From CAVRCA01 sp963719345 (GTDB taxonomy: Bacteria > Pseudomonadota > Alphaproteobacteria > Acetobacterales > Acetobacteraceae): a stretch of DNA of 64,000 nucleotides. Shown here in pieces: positions 62,667 through 64,000 of this stretch (its first letter is position 1; the number at the start of each line of letters is the position of its first letter). The notes under the pieces were generated by a model. It was not told where the DNA came from, ran no database searches, and saw nothing but the letters and a program-made list of their open reading frames with translations. The position numbers were made by a program, and so were the translations under genes. Where the stretch lies: assembly GCA_963719345.1 (NCBI GenBank), contig CAVRCA010000001.1, positions 62,001-126,000 of the forward strand, given 5' to 3'.

Positions 62667-63341
62667 GTGTCTGCACCCCCGTCCCGCGCTCCCACGTCGC
62701 CCCGGCCCACCGTCCTGCACGGCTACTTCCGAAGCTCAGCCTCCTGGCGCGTGCGGATCGCGCTCGGCTTGAAGGGCTTGGCCGTCCGCCAGGTTTCTTA
62801 CCACCTCCGCCGAGGCGAGCAGCAGGCCCCCGCCTACCTCGCCCTCAATCCGCAAGGCCTGGTTCCGGCGCTGGAACTGGATGACGGCCGGGTGCTGACC
62901 CAATCCCTCGCCATCATCGAGTGGCTGGATGAGGCTTTCCCAACACCCCCTCTGCTGCCGGCCGATCCGCTGGAGCGTGCCCGCGTAAGGGCGTTCGCCC
63001 TCGTGCTCGCCGCCGACACGCACCCGCTGCAGAACCTCAACGTGCTTCTCCGCCTGCGTCGGATGGGTCGGCTGCAGGAAGAGGTGCAGGCCTGGGCGGC
63101 CGAGGTCAACGCGACGGGCCTGGCAGCCTGCGAGACACTGCTGGCGGACGCGACCGGTCCGTTCTGCTTCGGTGCCGCACCGACGCTTGCCGACATCTGC
63201 CTGGTGCCGCAGCTTGGCAACGCCCGGCGCTTCGAGGTCGATGTCGCCCGCTTCCCTCGCCTGCTCGCCGCCGAGGCAGCCTGCATGGCCTTGTCCCCTT
63301 TCGCAGACGCCGCCCCCGATCGCCAGCCGGATGCGGAGTAG
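62667..63341 (+). CDS. Zeta-class glutathione S-transferase, maleylpyruvate/maleylacetoacetate isomerase
   Basis: Protein of 224 residues. It has HGYFRSSASWRVRIALGLKGL (the SSx motif for glutathione), YLALNPQGLVPALELDDG, and the C-terminal GAAPTLADICLVPQLGNARRF. Next to gentisate dioxygenase, the role is the cis-trans isomerisation of maleylpyruvate. It starts with GTG at 62667 after GGAGGAAC; longer open frame upstream covers the operator and is rejected. Confidence 0.88.
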   Translation: MSAPPSRAPTSPRPTVLHGYFRSSASWRVRIALGLKGLAVRQVSYHLRRGEQQAPAYLALNPQGLVPALELDDGRVLTQSLAIIEWLDEAFPTPPLLPADPLERARVRAFALVLAADTHPLQNLNVLLRLRRMGRLQEEVQAWAAEVNATGLAACETLLADATGPFCFGAAPTLADICLVPQLGNARRFEVDVARFPRLLAAEAACMALSPFADAAPDRQPDAE

Positions 63342-63408
63342 GCGATGCGCTCCCTGCCGAATGACTCTCCTTGCACAGCAACGATCCTTGGGCACGTAGA
63401 ACGACGTC

Positions 63409-63870
63409 ATGGACAATTTGCACGACATGCCCGGCCACCTCATCCGTCGGGCGCAGCAGATCAGCACGGCCGTGTTCGCCGAGGAGTGTGGAGGGTTCGA
63501 TCTGACCTCGGTTCAGTATGCGGCCCTGGTGGCCATCCGCGCGCATCCCGAGGTGGATGCCACCAGGCTGTCGCATCTGATCGCCTTCGACCGCTCGACG
63601 ATCGGTGGCGTGCTGGAACGCCTGGAGGCCAAGGGCTGGGTTTTGCGCACGGCCAGTCTGACGGATCGGCGCGTCAAGCTGCTGCGGATCACCCTGGAAG
63701 GCGAGCGGCTGCTGCGCCAGGTCGCGCCCGCGGTGCAGCGCGTGCAGCAGCGCTTGCTGGAGCCGCTGACGCAATCGGATCGCGCCGCCTTCCTGCGGCT
63801 GCTCGGGCAGCTCGTCGACATCCACAACGACGTCACCTCGGTACCGCTGCGGGCCGCCGACCAGACCTGA
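63409..63870 (+). CDS. MarR-family transcriptional regulator
   Basis: Regulator of 153 residues with a winged helix: LTSVQYAALVAIRAHPEVDATRLSHLIAFDRSTIGGVLERLEAKGWVLRTASLTDRRVK. It probably binds an aromatic ligand and controls the gentisate genes next to it. It lies 67 bases after the isomerase and may be cotranscribed. Confidence 0.92.
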   Translation: MDNLHDMPGHLIRRAQQISTAVFAEECGGFDLTSVQYAALVAIRAHPEVDATRLSHLIAFDRSTIGGVLERLEAKGWVLRTASLTDRRVKLLRITLEGERLLRQVAPAVQRVQQRLLEPLTQSDRAAFLRLLGQLVDIHNDVTSVPLRAADQT

Positions 63871-63974
63871 CCCGTCCCGGGCACTGCGGCATAGTCCCAA
63901 GCCACTGAGCCAAGACGTCGCATCCAGCGGGCCGCGCGCCTGCTTGGCTGCGCTTGATCACGGGAGGAAGCATC

Positions 63975-64000
63975 ATGGACCAGGAAAAACCCATCCTCAT
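63975..64000 (+). CDS. Start of a further gene, cut by the window edge
   Basis: An ATG at 63975 has GGGAGGAAG eight bases upstream and opens MDQEKPIL. Only eight full codons are visible, so the product is unknown. It is in the same direction as the gentisate isomerase and MarR, so it may be a transporter or hydrolase of that pathway. Confidence 0.4.

Noticed and set aside
62667..63341. Missing catalytic Cys in the zeta GST (SSA instead of SSC)
   Set aside because: Many bacterial isomerases of this family have SSA here, so it is not a sign of lost function.

Overview
The window reads as a chromosomal segment of a high-GC alphaproteobacterium, most likely an acetic-acid-bacterium relative (Acetobacteraceae / Rhodospirillales). 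The evidence is the conserved order bamE, ubiquinol-cytochrome c chaperone, DUF177, rpmF, plsX, fabH, ihfA, merR, tRNA-Pro; the order nrdR, ribD, ribE, ribBX, ribH, nusB, thiL; GTG/TTG starts with 4-nt ATGA/GTGA overlaps; a PEP-CTERM protein; and REP-like palindromes (tgcccgga-loop-tccgggca) typical of this class. The genus assignment is inference; no rRNA is present.

Layout. 1-6.5 kb: rph (partial), a KefB/C-type antiporter, then leftward cysD-cysNC and a sulfotransferase, a complete PAPS-making and PAPS-using set. 7.6-16.2 kb: a leftward, translationally coupled glycan locus. It holds two NDP-sugar epimerases, a B12-binding radical SAM enzyme, one GT4 glycosyltransferase, three tandem CgeB-like glycosyltransferases and an SDR. 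This is the strongest candidate for an undescribed system. 16.3-36.4 kb: metabolic and accessory genes. They include an alpha/beta hydrolase, an HU-like protein with a basic tail, fdhD, an LLM oxidoreductase, a PEP-CTERM protein, MaoC, DUF169, Mn-catalase, an IMPase/ADP-ribosylglycohydrolase fusion, an orphan HigA-like protein, an AidB-like acyl-CoA dehydrogenase, O-acetylhomoserine sulfhydrylase, a serine hydrolase, an aminotransferase, two metallo-beta-lactamase-fold hydrolases, a Tat ferritin-like protein and a CoA transferase. 36.4-38.3 kb: mntH-mntR. 38.4-42.6 kb: an Mrp/Mnh antiporter operon without a large A subunit. 42.6-57.2 kb: housekeeping genes (hemB, glyA, nrdR, riboflavin genes, nusB, thiL, bamE, L32/phospholipid/fatty-acid genes, ihfA, tRNA-Pro). 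57.3-64 kb: a TRIC channel, an M20 amidohydrolase, a GH79-like secreted glycosidase, and a gentisate module (dioxygenase, zeta-GST isomerase, MarR).

How genes work together. CysD/CysNC make PAPS and the sulfotransferase spends it, so with the adjacent glycan operon a sulfated surface glycan is a reasonable hypothesis. The rib genes convert the GTP cyclohydrolase II product to riboflavin, but that enzyme itself is not encoded here because the RibB partner domain is degenerate. MntR probably controls MntH. The gentisate dioxygenase and isomerase are divergent around an inverted repeat that the neighbouring MarR protein may bind.

Quality caveat. At least 24 single-base indels interrupt otherwise well-conserved genes, and 13 of them lie within 2.2 kb of the mnh operon. 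In each frameshifted gene, gene length modulo 3 agrees with the indels inferred. Reading frames resume with conserved residues and no extra stops. I therefore read most as consensus errors rather than gene decay, and annotate these genes at full length.
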